A program made the translations under genes and the position numbers. Under the pieces are notes generated by a model. That model searched no databases. It saw only the letters and a program-made list of their open reading frames with translations, and had not been told where the DNA came from. This document shows, piece by piece, positions 9,143 to 18,328 of a stretch of DNA of 64,000 nucleotides (its first letter is position 1; each line of letters starts with the position of its first letter). Source of the DNA: Clostridium mobile (lineage in GTDB: Bacteria; Bacillota; Clostridia; Clostridiales; Clostridiaceae); contig NZ_JAHLQF010000001.1 in NCBI RefSeq assembly GCF_018918285.1, forward strand, positions 883,284 through 947,283. Reading direction: 5' to 3'.

Positions 9143-9688
9143 TTAATCGTTTATAAATATAATTCTATAAGCAATATTATCCCCATAAATACATCTGTAT
9201 ACCGAAATTCCTTCTATTTCTATACTTAATTTTTCCCAGCTCTCCATCCAGTTCATTTCATCAATCAATTCTTCGTTATTACCTATAAAAAGACTCTGCC
9301 CTATTTCATCCTCAAAAAAATATATATGTAACGAATTCAATTCACTTTTTTCTACTTTATTAAATATATTATTTACTAAATTTATTTTTTTATCGTAGTC
9401 TATTTCAAAGGGCGGCTTAGAAAAGTTGGATATTTCTATGTCTATATTTACATCAACATTTTTTCCTAATATTCTCCTTATATTCTCCTCTAAGCTATAG
9501 GCTAAATAACTATCCCCTAAGCTATATATTTCACTTATATTTTCATTATGCATACTCAGTTTTTTTATAGCTTCTCTTGCCCTATCTTCCCTTCCCATCT
9601 GAAGATAACCATATATAATTTGAAGATCATTCATAAAATCATGCCTTTGTTTTCTTAATAATTCTATAGTTTTCTCAAGATCCCCCAT
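9143..9688 (-). CDS. Spo0B-like (SPOB_a) histidine phosphotransfer-type protein, 181 aa
   Basis: Residues 6-40 form the Spo0B alpha-hairpin motif. RHDFMNDLQ carries His16, aligned with the phospho-accepting His of B. subtilis Spo0B (RHDWMNKLQ), followed by an IIYGYLQMGREDRAREAI helix. The C-terminal half is poorly conserved and shows no complete kinase N/G boxes, as in Spo0B. It lies in the spo0B slot of the rplU-prp-rpmA-spo0B-obg cluster. Start ATG 9688 has GGGGGAG upstream, whereas the ATG at 9706 lies directly behind the rpmA terminator T-run with no ribosome binding site. Clostridia are usually described as lacking the phosphorelay, so phosphotransfer is unproven; a dimerising CitA/DcuS-like remnant is the alternative. 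Confidence 0.75.
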   Translation of the reverse strand: MGDLEKTIELLRKQRHDFMNDLQIIYGYLQMGREDRAREAIKKLSMHNENISEIYSLGDSYLAYSLEENIRRILGKNVDVNIDIEISNFSKPPFEIDYDKKINLVNNIFNKVEKSELNSLHIYFFEDEIGQSLFIGNNEELIDEMNWMESWEKLSIEIEGISVYRCIYGDNIAYRIIFIND

Positions 9689-9713
9689 AGTTCTCCCCCG
9701 ATACATAAATTTT

Positions 9714-9738
9714 AAAAAAGCACCCTAAACCAGGGTGC
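9714..9738 (-). terminator. Intrinsic terminator after rpmA
   Basis: GCACCCT and AGGGTGC form a perfect GC-rich stem with a 5-nt loop, followed on the minus strand by TTTTTT. It separates the rplU-prp-rpmA unit from the Spo0B-like/obg genes, which need read-through or their own promoter. Confidence 0.85.
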
Positions 9739-9744
9739 TTTGTA

Positions 9745-10053
9745 TTATTCAGCTACTACTACAACTTCTTCTATTCCTAATGGATAAACAGAAGCTCTTT
9801 TTTTGTTTTTACCAACTCTTTCGTATCTAACTATACCATCTACTTTAGCGAACAAAGTGTCATCTCCACCTCTGCCAACATTGTTACCAGGATGAATTTT
9901 TGTTCCTCTTTGTCTTACCAATATATTACCTGCTAAAACAAATTGACCATCTGAAGATTTAACTCCAAGTCTTTTAGATTCACTATCTCTTCCGTTCTTT
10001 GAGCTACCTACACCTTTTTTCGTAGCAAATAACTGAAGGTTCATTAGTAACAT
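9745..10053 (-). CDS. rpmA: 50S ribosomal protein bL27 with cleavable N-terminus, 102 aa
   Basis: bL27 sits near the peptidyl-transferase centre. The protein begins [25 protein letters not shown] followed by TKKG is the Firmicute pro-L27 cleavage site processed by Prp, whose gene is directly upstream. The rest ([22 protein letters not shown]) is typical L27. ATG at 10053 is favoured over the ATG at 10044 because GAGGAGG is 9 nt from the first. It lies 1 bp from prp and is closed by the terminator at 9714-9738. Confidence 0.97.
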   Translation of the reverse strand: MLLMNLQLFATKKGVGSSKNGRDSESKRLGVKSSDGQFVLAGNILVRQRGTKIHPGNNVGRGGDDTLFAKVDGIVRYERVGKNKKRASVYPLGIEEVVVVAE

Positions 10054-10054
10054 A

Positions 10055-10384
10055 CTACTCCACCTCCTCTACTAAAACTTTTATATATTCACCGTAATTT
10101 TTTTCTACACTTTTCAATCCAAGTAACATAGTTTCCATTAAGCATTGACATTTATGTATTTGCTCAGAATTTTTATCTTCTAAGCTCAAACTTAGAAAAC
10201 CATCTTCTGTATTTATATCCGCATCTACTTTAGCAACTTCAGTAATGCCATTGGCAATAGTTATGGATATAGCTGAAATAGCACAACAGACTAAATCATA
10301 TCCTTCTTCTGCTGAATTTGCATGTCCTTTAATATTAAATGAAACTATATTATCTCTTTTCTTTTTAAATACTGCTTTGATCAT
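10055..10384 (-). CDS. prp: Ribosomal-processing cysteine protease Prp, 109 aa
   Basis: Prp removes the N-terminal extension of bL27 before ribosome assembly. The family motif [20 protein letters not shown] contains the catalytic dyad H21 and C33. It lies between rplU and rpmA, the invariant context. There is only a weak ribosome binding site 5 bp after the rplU stop, so translation is probably coupled to rplU. The substrate cleavage site is visible in the next gene, which makes this pair self-consistent. Confidence 0.93.
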   Translation of the reverse strand: MIKAVFKKKRDNIVSFNIKGHANSAEEGYDLVCCAISAISITIANGITEVAKVDADINTEDGFLSLSLEDKNSEQIHKCQCLMETMLLGLKSVEKNYGEYIKVLVEEVE

Positions 10385-10389
10385 AAGGC

Positions 10390-10704
10390 TTACGCGTTGA
10401 TCTTTTCTATTTGAAGTTTAGTGTATGGCTGTCTGTGTCCTTGTTTCTTTCTATAAGCTTTCTTTCTCTTATACTTGAAAACAACAACTTTCTTGCCTTT
10501 TCCTTGGTTTACAACTTTAGCAGTAACTTTAGCTCCTTCAACTACTGGTTTACCAACAACGAATTCTCCATCAGCTTTGCTTACAGCAAGGATATCGTCT
10601 AATTCTATTGTAGAATCAACCTCAGCTTCTAATTTTTCAACGTAAATTACGTCTCCTTCTGAAACTTTGTACTGTTTTCCTCCAGTCAAAACTATAGCGT
10701 ACAT
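10390..10704 (-). CDS. rplU: 50S ribosomal protein bL21, 104 aa
   Basis: Starts [18 protein letters not shown] and ends with the [18 protein letters not shown] segment of bL21. ATG at 10704 is chosen because AGAGGAGG lies 7-8 nt upstream and the length becomes the standard 104 residues. The frame stays open further upstream, but that part is leader RNA. It is the first gene of rplU-prp-rpmA. Confidence 0.97.
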   Translation of the reverse strand: MYAIVLTGGKQYKVSEGDVIYVEKLEAEVDSTIELDDILAVSKADGEFVVGKPVVEGAKVTAKVVNQGKGKKVVVFKYKRKKAYRKKQGHRQPYTKLQIEKINA

Positions 10705-10782
10705 AAAAACACCTCCTCTAACCAGTCTCGCCATTTAAGGTACATAGATACTATGTTTGCAACCTTTTCTGCGCGGTCTACA
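10705..10782 (-). ncRNA. Candidate L21 leader (5' regulatory region of rplU)
   Basis: About 80 nt of structured leader separates the promoter from the rplU start. It contains a small hairpin (ACATAG with CTATGT, 10742-10756) and GC-rich segments (GACCGCGCAG, GGCGAGACTGG) unlike the surrounding AT-rich DNA. Position and size match the known ribosomal L21 leader of Firmicutes. I could not fit the consensus fold by eye. Confidence 0.5.
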
Positions 10783-10788
10783 AAAGCC

Positions 10789-10817
10789 ATTTTAACATAT
10801 CTGGCTGGCTTTGTAAA
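10789..10817 (-). promoter_or_regulatory. Promoter of rplU-prp-rpmA
   Basis: On the minus strand TTTACA (10812-10817) and TAAAAT (10789-10794) are separated by exactly 17 bp, with a TG just upstream of the -10 element. Predicted transcription starts near 10782. Confidence 0.7.
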
Positions 10818-10822
10818 GTTTT

Positions 10823-12274
10823 TTAGCCGTATATTTTATACATTTTTAAGTTTTCCAATTGATTAGAAAATAATAAAGGTTCCACTTTATAATACTCTTC
10901 TCCATTAAAGAAATTTAAATAAACAGCTAGATCTAAAGCTTCTATTTCCTTTATAAATGAAATAATATCATCTTTTACATGTTTTTCGTAAACAGTATTA
11001 AGTTCTATATAAATATGCTTAATATTGTTACTTTCTTTTATTCTTTCTATTTCATTTTTTATCAGTAAATTTATATAAGAAAGCTTTAGTCTTTTGCCTC
11101 TACCTTTACAGCAACTACAAGGTTCATCCATATATTCCTCTATTAGCTTTCCTACTCTCTTTCTTGCAATCTGTACTAAGTTTAACTCTGTAAAAGGGTA
11201 TATAACCGTTTTGATTTTATCTTCTATAAAGCCATCTTTTAATTTATTTAATACTTTTCCTTTATCTTCTTCATCCTTCATATCTATAAAATCAACTAGT
11301 ATTATTCCACTTAAATTTCTTAATCTAATTTGATTAGCTATTTCCTCGGCTGCTTGAATATTGGTGATAAAGGCAGTCTTCCTCATGGATTCACCTTTAA
11401 TATTTTTACCTGAATTAACATCGATTGTATACATAGCTTCAGTTTTTTCGATTATTATATATCCTCCACAATTCAATTGCACTTTGTTATTTCTAAGCTT
11501 TAATATTTCATTTTCTATGCCGTAGTACTGAAATAATCCTATTTCCTCATTATGAAGTTCTAAAAAAACATTAGCATCTTTTGCGTTAGCTATATAACTT
11601 TCTATTTCTTCGTAATCCTCAACATTATTAGCATATACTTTTGTGGTTTCTTCATCTAATTTGTCCCTTAAAATCCTGCCTAATATTCCTCCTGCTTTAT
11701 AGAGTAGTCCAGGTTTTAAAGAATATTTCACTTTTCTATCTATATCTTCAAAGATGTTATACAGATAGGCTACTTCTTTATTTATCATATCTACGGTAAC
11801 CTTAGAGGCATTAGTCCTTATCATAAGTCCTATGTCCTTTGGTTTATCTAATCCATTTTTAATATACGCTATTAAGTCTTCATCAGTTATTTTTTTAGAG
11901 AAAGTTACATCATTATCTAAGGTATTTAAAACACAATATCTTCCTGGAATAGATACTGCCGTTGTAACTTTAGGTCCTTTTTTTCCTATAGCTTCCTTAA
12001 CTACTTCTACTAGAATCTCGTCGCCCTTTTTAATTCCAGTATTTTTAAACTTTCTATCTATATACATGTAGCAGTTTTCTTTATGCCCTATATCAATAAA
12101 GGCACACTTAATACCAGGAATTATATTTTTTACTACTCCCTTATATATTTCCCCTGGGAATGGCTCTTTTGAATCTTCTTCAATATAGCACTCTTTTAAC
12201 TTATTATTTCTTTTTATTGCTATCCTTAATGTAGAACCATTTCGTTCTACGAATATCTCTTTCAAATTCAACAC
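10823..12274 (-). CDS. rng: Ribonuclease E/G family endoribonuclease, 483 aa
   Basis: A 5'-end-sensing endoribonuclease for RNA processing and decay. The S1 domain (about residues 38-115) and DNase-I-like catalytic region are present, with D284 (TIDVNSGK) and D328 (LVDFIDM) as magnesium ligands. The zinc-link cysteines are C386 and C389 (PCSCCKGRGK), slightly altered from CPxCxG. The C-terminal scaffold of RNase E is absent, so RNase G-like is the better label. It lies directly upstream of the rplU promoter, a common clostridial arrangement, and follows the DUF2344 gene by 19 bp. Confidence 0.93.
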   Translation of the reverse strand: MLNLKEIFVERNGSTLRIAIKRNNKLKECYIEEDSKEPFPGEIYKGVVKNIIPGIKCAFIDIGHKENCYMYIDRKFKNTGIKKGDEILVEVVKEAIGKKGPKVTTAVSIPGRYCVLNTLDNDVTFSKKITDEDLIAYIKNGLDKPKDIGLMIRTNASKVTVDMINKEVAYLYNIFEDIDRKVKYSLKPGLLYKAGGILGRILRDKLDEETTKVYANNVEDYEEIESYIANAKDANVFLELHNEEIGLFQYYGIENEILKLRNNKVQLNCGGYIIIEKTEAMYTIDVNSGKNIKGESMRKTAFITNIQAAEEIANQIRLRNLSGIILVDFIDMKDEEDKGKVLNKLKDGFIEDKIKTVIYPFTELNLVQIARKRVGKLIEEYMDEPCSCCKGRGKRLKLSYINLLIKNEIERIKESNNIKHIYIELNTVYEKHVKDDIISFIKEIEALDLAVYLNFFNGEEYYKVEPLLFSNQLENLKMYKIYG

Positions 12275-12293
12275 CTCTAGTCAAATTAGAGTA

Positions 12294-13013
12294 TTACATT
12301 TTTCCTAGACACTCATCAAGTGGAAGAAGTTTATTGTTTAATCTTCCATAGGTTTCTTCTCTTTCGATTAAAACAAAAGCATCTTTATTTCCATTACTAG
12401 TATTTTCTAGGATAAATTTACTTAAAATATCTGCTGATAAGTTTTCCCTGCTTCCACAACTCACTAATACATCCATAGACAATAGATTTTCTCCAATTTT
12501 ATATTGGATTTTTTTAAGCATTGGTTTTATATCTACTTCCTTTTCTCCACTTTTACCTTTTTTTACAACCTTCCACTCTTCCATATTGAATATTTTTTTT
12601 ATTTCCCCGTCCAAATCTTCAGTATTATTATATTTTATTCTTATGGAATAACTGGCTGCATCTACAGCTGCCATGGATTGCGGTATCTTTTTCCCATCTT
12701 TTCCTTCTTTGTTTAGTTTTACTACATTAATAAATTTTATACCTGAAGGAGAGTTTTCATTTAGTTTTTCTTTAATATACATGGGGTCTAAATCTTCATT
12801 AAGATTTATATCCATATACTCTCCTTTAGAAAACATTCCTACTGAGAGAGGTTGGGATAAAGATATACTCATATGTGGATTAAACCCTTGTGAGTATTCT
12901 ATTGGAAGCTCCGCTCTTTTAATTACCTTTTGAATAGTCCTCATTAAATCTAAATGAGAAATAAACTTTATATTGCTTTCCTTTGTGAATTTAACTAAAT
13001 AACGCACCCTCAA
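12294..13013 (-). CDS. TIGR03936/DUF2344 family radical-SAM-associated protein, 239 aa
   Basis: The start VRYLVKFTKESNIKFISHLDLMRTI and the segment PIEYSQGFNPHMSISL are hallmarks of the DUF2344 family. It is always found next to or fused to the TIGR03960 radical SAM protein, as here. The biochemical role is not established; an RNA-modification partner has been suggested from its neighbours. The gene starts inside the end of the radical SAM gene (about 23 bp overlap), so translation is coupled. Start is TTG at 13013 or GTG at 13007; AGGGAAG supports either. Confidence 0.85.
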   Translation of the reverse strand: MRVRYLVKFTKESNIKFISHLDLMRTIQKVIKRAELPIEYSQGFNPHMSISLSQPLSVGMFSKGEYMDINLNEDLDPMYIKEKLNENSPSGIKFINVVKLNKEGKDGKKIPQSMAAVDAASYSIRIKYNNTEDLDGEIKKIFNMEEWKVVKKGKSGEKEVDIKPMLKKIQYKIGENLLSMDVLVSCGSRENLSADILSKFILENTSNGNKDAFVLIEREETYGRLNNKLLPLDECLGKM

Positions 13014-14838
13014 AGCACTTCCCTTCTAGATTTATATTTGCACCACAAGCTGTACATCCCTCTCTACAATCTGGAGTTATTACTCCTGATTTTGCTCTTT
13101 CATTTTCTTTTATAAGATATTCTTTATTTACTCCTATATCTATAAAATCCCAAGGTAATATTTCTTCATAGCTTCTTTTTCTATATGCATAGAAATTAGG
13201 ATCCACCTTACAATTTTCGAAGGCATTCATCCAATTATCATAATTAAAATACTCAGACCATCCATCAAATCTTGCTCCATTTTTCCATGCTTCTATAAGA
13301 ACATCACATAGTCTTCTATCTCCTCTAGCAAAAATAGCTTCCATAAAGCTTACTTTAGATGCATGATAGTTGAAAGATATAGCCCTGCTCTTTATATTAT
13401 CCTTTATAGCGTAAACTCTTTTCATTACTTCCTCTTCTTCTAATTGAGGTTCCCACTGAAATGGAGTGAATGGTTTAGGCACAAATATGGACGCGCTAGA
13501 TGTTACCCTTAATCCCTTTTTCCTTTTATCCTTTGGTATTTTATAATATTCGTCTACCACTTTTCCTGAAGTTGTAGCTATACCTATAGCATCTTCAATT
13601 GTTTCATAAGGAAGTCCTATCATAAAATAAAGCTTTATAGTGGACCATCCTGATTCAAAGGCACTTCTTGTGGCATTTAATAAATTTTCCTCATTTACGC
13701 CCTTATTTATAACGTCCCTCATCCTTTGAGTTCCAGCTTCAGGCGCAAAGGTTAATCCAGTTTTTCTAACTTTTTGTATTTCATTTATTAAATCAACAAA
13801 AAATGAATCTATTCTTAAAGAAGGAAGGGATACACCTACTTTCTCATGTTGGTGTTTTTCTATTAAAGAATTTATAAGCCCTCTTATATCTGAATAATCG
13901 CAAATACTCAATGAGGTTAGAGATATTTCATTATAGCCTGTGCTTTTAAGAAGCTGTTCTCCTAACTCCATTAACTTATCTTTTTTCTTTTCTCTTATTG
14001 GTCTGTAAATCATTCCAGCCTGACAGAATCTACATCCTCTTGTGCATCCTCTAAAAGTTTCTAAATTAATTCTGTCATGAACAATTTCAGTATATGGAAC
14101 TATTAATTTATCTGGATAAGAAATTTCATTGAAGTCCTTAATTATCCTTTTTTGAATCTTCTTTGGCGCATGCTCATATAAAGGTGTAAACTCCTTTATA
14201 GTGCCATCTTCATTATAATTTACCTCATATAAAGAAGGCACATATATACCTTTAATTCTACATGCCTCTTTTAGAAATTCACTCTTAGATTTTTCTTTAA
14301 ACTCTTTATAAAGATCTAATAATTCATGTAAAACTTCTTCCCCTTCTCCTAAAATAAATATATCTGCTATATCGTAAAGAGGTTCAGGGTTATATGCACA
14401 AGGACCACCACATATTACAAGTGGCTCTTCTTCCTTTCTTTCTGAGGCTCTTATAGTTATTCCACCCATATCTAACATGTTTAATATATTTGTATAACTC
14501 ATTTCGTATTGAAGGGTAAATCCTACAAAATCAAAGTCCTTTATAGAATCTTTACTTTCTAACCCATACAAAGGAACATTGTTTTCTCTCATAAGCTTTT
14601 CCATATCTGGCCAAGGAGCAAATACCCTTTCACAATAAGTATCTTTTCTTTCATTTAAGATATAATAAAGTATTTTCATTCCTAGATGTGACATCCCTAC
14701 TTCATATACATCAGGGAAACAAAATGCAAATCTTATATCAATATTTTCTTTATCTTTTTTATATGAATTAAATTCTTCTCCTATATATCTAGCTGGCTTT
14801 TCTACTCTAAATAGAATATCATCAGGAATTAAGTTCAT
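12991..14838 (-). CDS. TIGR03960 family radical SAM protein with B12-binding-like N-terminus, 615 aa
   Basis: A predicted [4Fe-4S]/S-adenosylmethionine radical enzyme of unknown substrate. The cluster ligands are C265, C269 and C272 (RGCTRGCRFCQ). A Rossmann-like B12-binding region precedes it (about 30-170, with VICGGP), and a distal CREGCTAC motif lies near the C-terminus. The ATG at 14838 has AGAGGAGG 8 nt upstream; upstream in-frame residues are rejected. It overlaps its partner DUF2344 gene. This pair upstream of rng-rplU is conserved in clostridia. Confidence 0.88.
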   Translation of the reverse strand: MNLIPDDILFRVEKPARYIGEEFNSYKKDKENIDIRFAFCFPDVYEVGMSHLGMKILYYILNERKDTYCERVFAPWPDMEKLMRENNVPLYGLESKDSIKDFDFVGFTLQYEMSYTNILNMLDMGGITIRASERKEEEPLVICGGPCAYNPEPLYDIADIFILGEGEEVLHELLDLYKEFKEKSKSEFLKEACRIKGIYVPSLYEVNYNEDGTIKEFTPLYEHAPKKIQKRIIKDFNEISYPDKLIVPYTEIVHDRINLETFRGCTRGCRFCQAGMIYRPIREKKKDKLMELGEQLLKSTGYNEISLTSLSICDYSDIRGLINSLIEKHQHEKVGVSLPSLRIDSFFVDLINEIQKVRKTGLTFAPEAGTQRMRDVINKGVNEENLLNATRSAFESGWSTIKLYFMIGLPYETIEDAIGIATTSGKVVDEYYKIPKDKRKKGLRVTSSASIFVPKPFTPFQWEPQLEEEEVMKRVYAIKDNIKSRAISFNYHASKVSFMEAIFARGDRRLCDVLIEAWKNGARFDGWSEYFNYDNWMNAFENCKVDPNFYAYRKRSYEEILPWDFIDIGVNKEYLIKENERAKSGVITPDCREGCTACGANINLEGKCFEGALFS

Positions 14839-14922
14839 CAATATACCTCCTCTTAGGTTCTTATTTTTATATAATACCATATTAACTTTAAAATTGAAAA
14901 TAATTTCACCATGGAAAATAGT

Positions 14923-14954
14923 CTTCAAAAGAATAATTAATTATCCTTTTGAAG
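14923..14954. other. Near-perfect 32-bp palindrome
   Basis: CTTCAAAAG and CTTTTGAAG flank an ATAATTAATTAT core, with one mismatch. It lies between the SpoIVFB-like gene and the radical SAM gene. It lacks a T-run, so it looks less like a terminator than like an operator or a cruciform, but neither is supported further. Confidence 0.35.
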
Positions 14955-14959
14955 ATGCG

Positions 14960-15817
14960 TCATCCGTAGTTTTTATCTTGTACATCCATGAATTCTTCTA
15001 AGGTTATATTACCGTATAATTTTAATCCCTCTATAATTTCTTGTTCAAATATTAAATCTATCACTTTCATTTCATTATCTAATACGTAAAATATATTATA
15101 TTTATTTTTTTCTACTATGCTTAAAATACTTACCAAAGTACTTTTATAGCTAACAGAAATACTTCTATTTTCAATGTATCCTCTTTTTAGAAATTTATTT
15201 TTCTTTTTAATAATATCTCCCATAATTATATATGTTATCCTTTCTCGTTCTTTTATAGAAGAAATAATAATAAATAAAGCTATAAGTCCTAAACTTATGT
15301 TACTTTTACCTGCAAAAAATAAAAAAAGGTAAATAAATATTAAAAATATACCTAAAATTAAACTAATATAAACTGTAATTAGATTTGCTTTTTTATAAAT
15401 ATATTTATAATTTAGTATTCCTCTTATTATCCTCCCACCATCCAAGGGATAGGCTGGAATTAAATTAAATAATCCTATAATTAAATTACATTCATATAAT
15501 AATAAATATATATTTAAAGGTTTAATGGTAAATAATATATAAAATACTGCTGCCAAAATTAAATTTATAAGAGGTGCAGACAGAGATATAATCAGCTCTT
15601 CTTTAGTTGAAGCTTCATCTATATCTCTTAACTTCAAAACTGTCCCTACAGGCAAGATTTCTATTTGAAAACCTGCAAATCCAAAATATCGTGCAACTAA
15701 GTAATGTACACCTTCATGCAAAATCACTATAGCAAGTGAAAATAAAAGTTTTTTTTCATAGCCTATATAAAATAATATTAATAAATATGGAATGAAGTAT
15801 TTATTTATTTTTATCAA
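14960..15817 (-). CDS. spoIVFB: SpoIVFB-like intramembrane zinc metalloprotease (M50), 285 aa
   Basis: An S2P-type protease. In the mother cell, SpoIVFB releases pro-sigmaK at the forespore membrane. The membrane-embedded zinc site is H34-E35-G-V-H38 with D126 (AYPLDGGR) as third ligand. There are about six membrane helices, and the C-terminal region (about 200-285) resembles a single CBS-like domain. Start is TTG at 15817 with AGGATGGG upstream. The LytM gene next to it corresponds to spoIVFA, so the locus reproduces the B. subtilis spoIVFA-spoIVFB pair upstream of rplU. Whether its substrate is pro-sigmaK cannot be read here. Confidence 0.82.
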   Translation of the reverse strand: MIKINKYFIPYLLILFYIGYEKKLLFSLAIVILHEGVHYLVARYFGFAGFQIEILPVGTVLKLRDIDEASTKEELIISLSAPLINLILAAVFYILFTIKPLNIYLLLYECNLIIGLFNLIPAYPLDGGRIIRGILNYKYIYKKANLITVYISLILGIFLIFIYLFLFFAGKSNISLGLIALFIIISSIKERERITYIIMGDIIKKKNKFLKRGYIENRSISVSYKSTLVSILSIVEKNKYNIFYVLDNEMKVIDLIFEQEIIEGLKLYGNITLEEFMDVQDKNYG

Positions 15818-15831
15818 GTCATTTTCCCATC

Positions 15832-16599
15832 CTATTTAATTGATAAATAATTTTCAGGATTTCTACTCTCTCCCATGAATAGGAGTTCAAAATGAAGATG
15901 TTCTCCTGTAACTTTTCCCGTTTTTCCGCTCTTTCCAATTACCTCACCTTTAATAACTGTTCCATCCTTTTTTACATCTACGGAACTTAGATGAGCATAT
16001 CTTGTTTCTATTCCTTCCCCGTGATCAATTAATATATAGTTGCCTAACTCCGGATCTTCTCCACAATCTTTAATTTTGCCATTGTAAGCTGCTTTCACCT
16101 CTGTACCTTCTTTAACACTTATATCCGTTCCATGATGAAATTTGTTTTTATTATCTATAGGATCCGTCCTATAGCCGTATCCTGAAGTTACAGAACCATT
16201 GACAGGTAGAATAAACTCCTCACCTATCTTTTGATTCATAGTTTTTTTACCTGTTATCTTGCTCTTTGCACTTTCAATTATATTCGTTGCCTTTTCTTCT
16301 AATTCTTTAAAACTAAAATTTTTTATATTTATACCTAAAGAGGATATATCTGTGTTTTTATTTACTATTTCTTTAGAATAGTTGTATAGAAGTTGAGTCT
16401 TTGGAGTGACTATTACTTTACACATAAGAACTAGAAAGACTAACATAGTAGCTCCAACCAAATCTCTAATTATCCTTTTGGTTATATAATGTGAAATACT
16501 CCTTTGATTTTTGCCTCTATTAGAATAATTATTACTTACCTCTTTTCTTTTCTTCAGATTTCTATAATATTCCTCATATTGTGAATTATAGCTACCCAT
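15832..16599 (-). CDS. Membrane-anchored LytM/M23 peptidase at the spoIVFA position, 255 aa
   Basis: It has a cytoplasmic basic tail, one membrane helix (about 47-64), an extracytoplasmic spacer, and a C-terminal M23 domain (about 130-250). The zinc motifs look intact: H155-H-G-T-D159, YAHL with H203, and H234-L-H236. In B. subtilis SpoIVFA the LytM domain anchors and inhibits SpoIVFB. Here the ligands are preserved, so it could also cut peptidoglycan like clostridial SpoIIQ. ATG at 16599 has GGGGGAAAA upstream. It is followed 14 bp later by the SpoIVFB-like gene. Confidence 0.82.
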   Translation of the reverse strand: MGSYNSQYEEYYRNLKKRKEVSNNYSNRGKNQRSISHYITKRIIRDLVGATMLVFLVLMCKVIVTPKTQLLYNYSKEIVNKNTDISSLGINIKNFSFKELEEKATNIIESAKSKITGKKTMNQKIGEEFILPVNGSVTSGYGYRTDPIDNKNKFHHGTDISVKEGTEVKAAYNGKIKDCGEDPELGNYILIDHGEGIETRYAHLSSVDVKKDGTVIKGEVIGKSGKTGKVTGEHLHFELLFMGESRNPENYLSIK

Positions 16600-16737
16600 C
16601 TTTTTTCCCCCTTAAATAAAAATACAATCTATAAAATATATATTGAGATGAATTTTTAAATATTACTCTTATTTCTATGAAAGTTGAGAATGGATAGTTA
16701 ATAGTTGGTAATTAGAAGTTGAACTATATAGTAAATA

Positions 16738-16772
16738 AAAAGGCCTTTTAACTTCCGTTAAAAGACCTTTTT
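16738..16772 (-). terminator. Intrinsic terminator after mgsA
   Basis: AAAGG-CTTTTAAC pairs with GTTAAAAG-CCTTT around a short loop, and T tracts follow on both strands. It ends the rodA-mgsA unit and separates it from the spoIVFA/B-like genes. Confidence 0.75.
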
Positions 16773-16790
16773 CATTCTTAATTTTAAATT

Positions 16791-17165
16791 TTAAAAGTAG
16801 TGTGCTTTTAAAGCCTTAATAAACACTTCAGCAGAGCCTAAATTCGTTGCCAAAGGTACACAATGGAGATCACATAATCTTACAAGAGCAGTTACATCTG
16901 GCTCATGAGGTTGCGCAGTTAATGGATCTCTTAAAAATATTATAAAATCCATTCTCCCCTCTGCCACACGTGCTCCAATTTGTTGATCTCCTCCTAGTGG
17001 CCCTGATAAAAATTTATGAACCTTTAACCCAGTGTTTTCTTCTATCAATCTTCCCGTTGTACCCGTTCCAAAAAGTTGATGATCCTCAAATACTTCTCTG
17101 TATCTTTTCACAAAATCCACCATGTCTTCTTTTTTCTTATCATGGGCTATTAAAGCTATGTTCAT
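16791..17165 (-). CDS. mgsA: Methylglyoxal synthase, 124 aa
   Basis: It converts dihydroxyacetone phosphate to methylglyoxal and phosphate, a phosphate-releasing bypass of lower glycolysis. The start [12 protein letters not shown], the phosphate-binding GTGTTG motif, [12 protein letters not shown] with the catalytic Asp region, and [14 protein letters not shown] are all characteristic. ATG at 17165 with TAGGGGG upstream gives the normal length; the longer open frame runs into rodA. The gene lies 11 bp after rodA. Confidence 0.95.
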   Translation of the reverse strand: MNIALIAHDKKKEDMVDFVKRYREVFEDHQLFGTGTTGRLIEENTGLKVHKFLSGPLGGDQQIGARVAEGRMDFIIFLRDPLTAQPHEPDVTALVRLCDLHCVPLATNLGSAEVFIKALKAHYF

Positions 17166-17176
17166 AATGATTCCCC

Positions 17177-18298
17177 CTAGAAATTTATTTTTTTCCTTCT
17201 CATTCCTACATTTAAAACAAGAGCAATAGACATAAAGGCCGTGGTAAGAGAACTTCCCCCATAACTCATAAAGGGCAATGTAATACCTGTAATTGGCATA
17301 ACTCCAATGGTCATACCAATATTTTGAAGTATAGAAAACATAAAAGTAGAAGTTACACCAATACATATCATAGATCCAAAAATATCTTTTGATGTTCTTG
17401 CTATATTTATAAATTTATATAGCAATATTCCATATAAAGCTAACAGAAAAATTGCCCCTATAAATCCCCACTCTTCCCCTACAACTGAGAAGATGAAATC
17501 TGTATGAACTTCTGGTATAAATCCTCCTGCTACTTGAGTTCCTTTAGTAAATCCTTTTCCAACTATTCCACCAGAGCCTATACCTATTTGAGATTGTATA
17601 AGCTGAAGGTTTGCACCTAGTTCATCAGCTCCAGGGTTTACTACTGATATCAATCTTACTTTCCAATAATCATGCATTAAAGGCGAATTCCATACTGCAG
17701 CTATCAATAGAATTATCCCTAGGATTCCTCCTCCTATAACTTTAAAATCTAATCCTGCTGCAAAAAACATACCTAGAACTATAAAAAAGCATACCATAGT
17801 CATTCCCATATCAGGCTGAATAACTATTAATATCATTGGTATAATTGCATACATAGACAACTTAAAAAAGTTTTTTACGTTATTTATTTCCCCTTCCATA
17901 TCATCTAACTCTTTTGCTATCATTAATACCATTGCTAGTTTAGCAAGTTCTGATGGTTGTCCTAGAGTTATGGACCCTACTTTCATCCATGATCCAGCTC
18001 CATTAACTGTTGCCTTAAATATTGTATCATTTAAGAATAACAGTATTACACTGAACCAATAAAAGACTTTAACATAACCTTGAATTACAGAATAATCTAT
18101 TAATAAAATAAAATATGTAACAACTAATCCTAAGCATATCCAAACTATTTGAGATTTAAATACTGAAATTCCTGCCCAAGTTTTTGTAGCACTATATATG
18201 TTTAATGCTCCAAAAATAGCTATAATCAATACCACAAATATTAACCCAAAATCCAATTCTTTTAATAATTTTTTACTAATTTTAAACTTATCTAACAT
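17177..18298 (-). CDS. rodA: RodA/FtsW family SEDS peptidoglycan glycosyltransferase, 373 aa
   Basis: A polytopic SEDS protein (about ten membrane helices) that polymerises glycan strands with a class B PBP. Conserved segments include QPDMGMTMV with the catalytic-type Asp, the loop with [25 protein letters not shown] and [16 protein letters not shown]. RodA rather than FtsW or SpoVE is inferred from its place beside the mre genes and PBP2. ATG at 18298 has GGAGGGG upstream. The gene is preceded by family A repeat copy 2 and the minE terminator, so it needs a promoter within about 250 bp. Confidence 0.88.
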   Translation of the reverse strand: MLDKFKISKKLLKELDFGLIFVVLIIAIFGALNIYSATKTWAGISVFKSQIVWICLGLVVTYFILLIDYSVIQGYVKVFYWFSVILLFLNDTIFKATVNGAGSWMKVGSITLGQPSELAKLAMVLMIAKELDDMEGEINNVKNFFKLSMYAIIPMILIVIQPDMGMTMVCFFIVLGMFFAAGLDFKVIGGGILGIILLIAAVWNSPLMHDYWKVRLISVVNPGADELGANLQLIQSQIGIGSGGIVGKGFTKGTQVAGGFIPEVHTDFIFSVVGEEWGFIGAIFLLALYGILLYKFINIARTSKDIFGSMICIGVTSTFMFSILQNIGMTIGVMPITGITLPFMSYGGSSLTTAFMSIALVLNVGMRRKKINF

Positions 18299-18328
18299 TG
18301 TAAAACCCCTCCAATACCAAGTGATCAC

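Noticed and set aside
10705-10734. Ten-residue N-terminal extension of bL21
   Set aside because: It covers the ribosome binding site and leader; bL21 conventionally starts MYAI.
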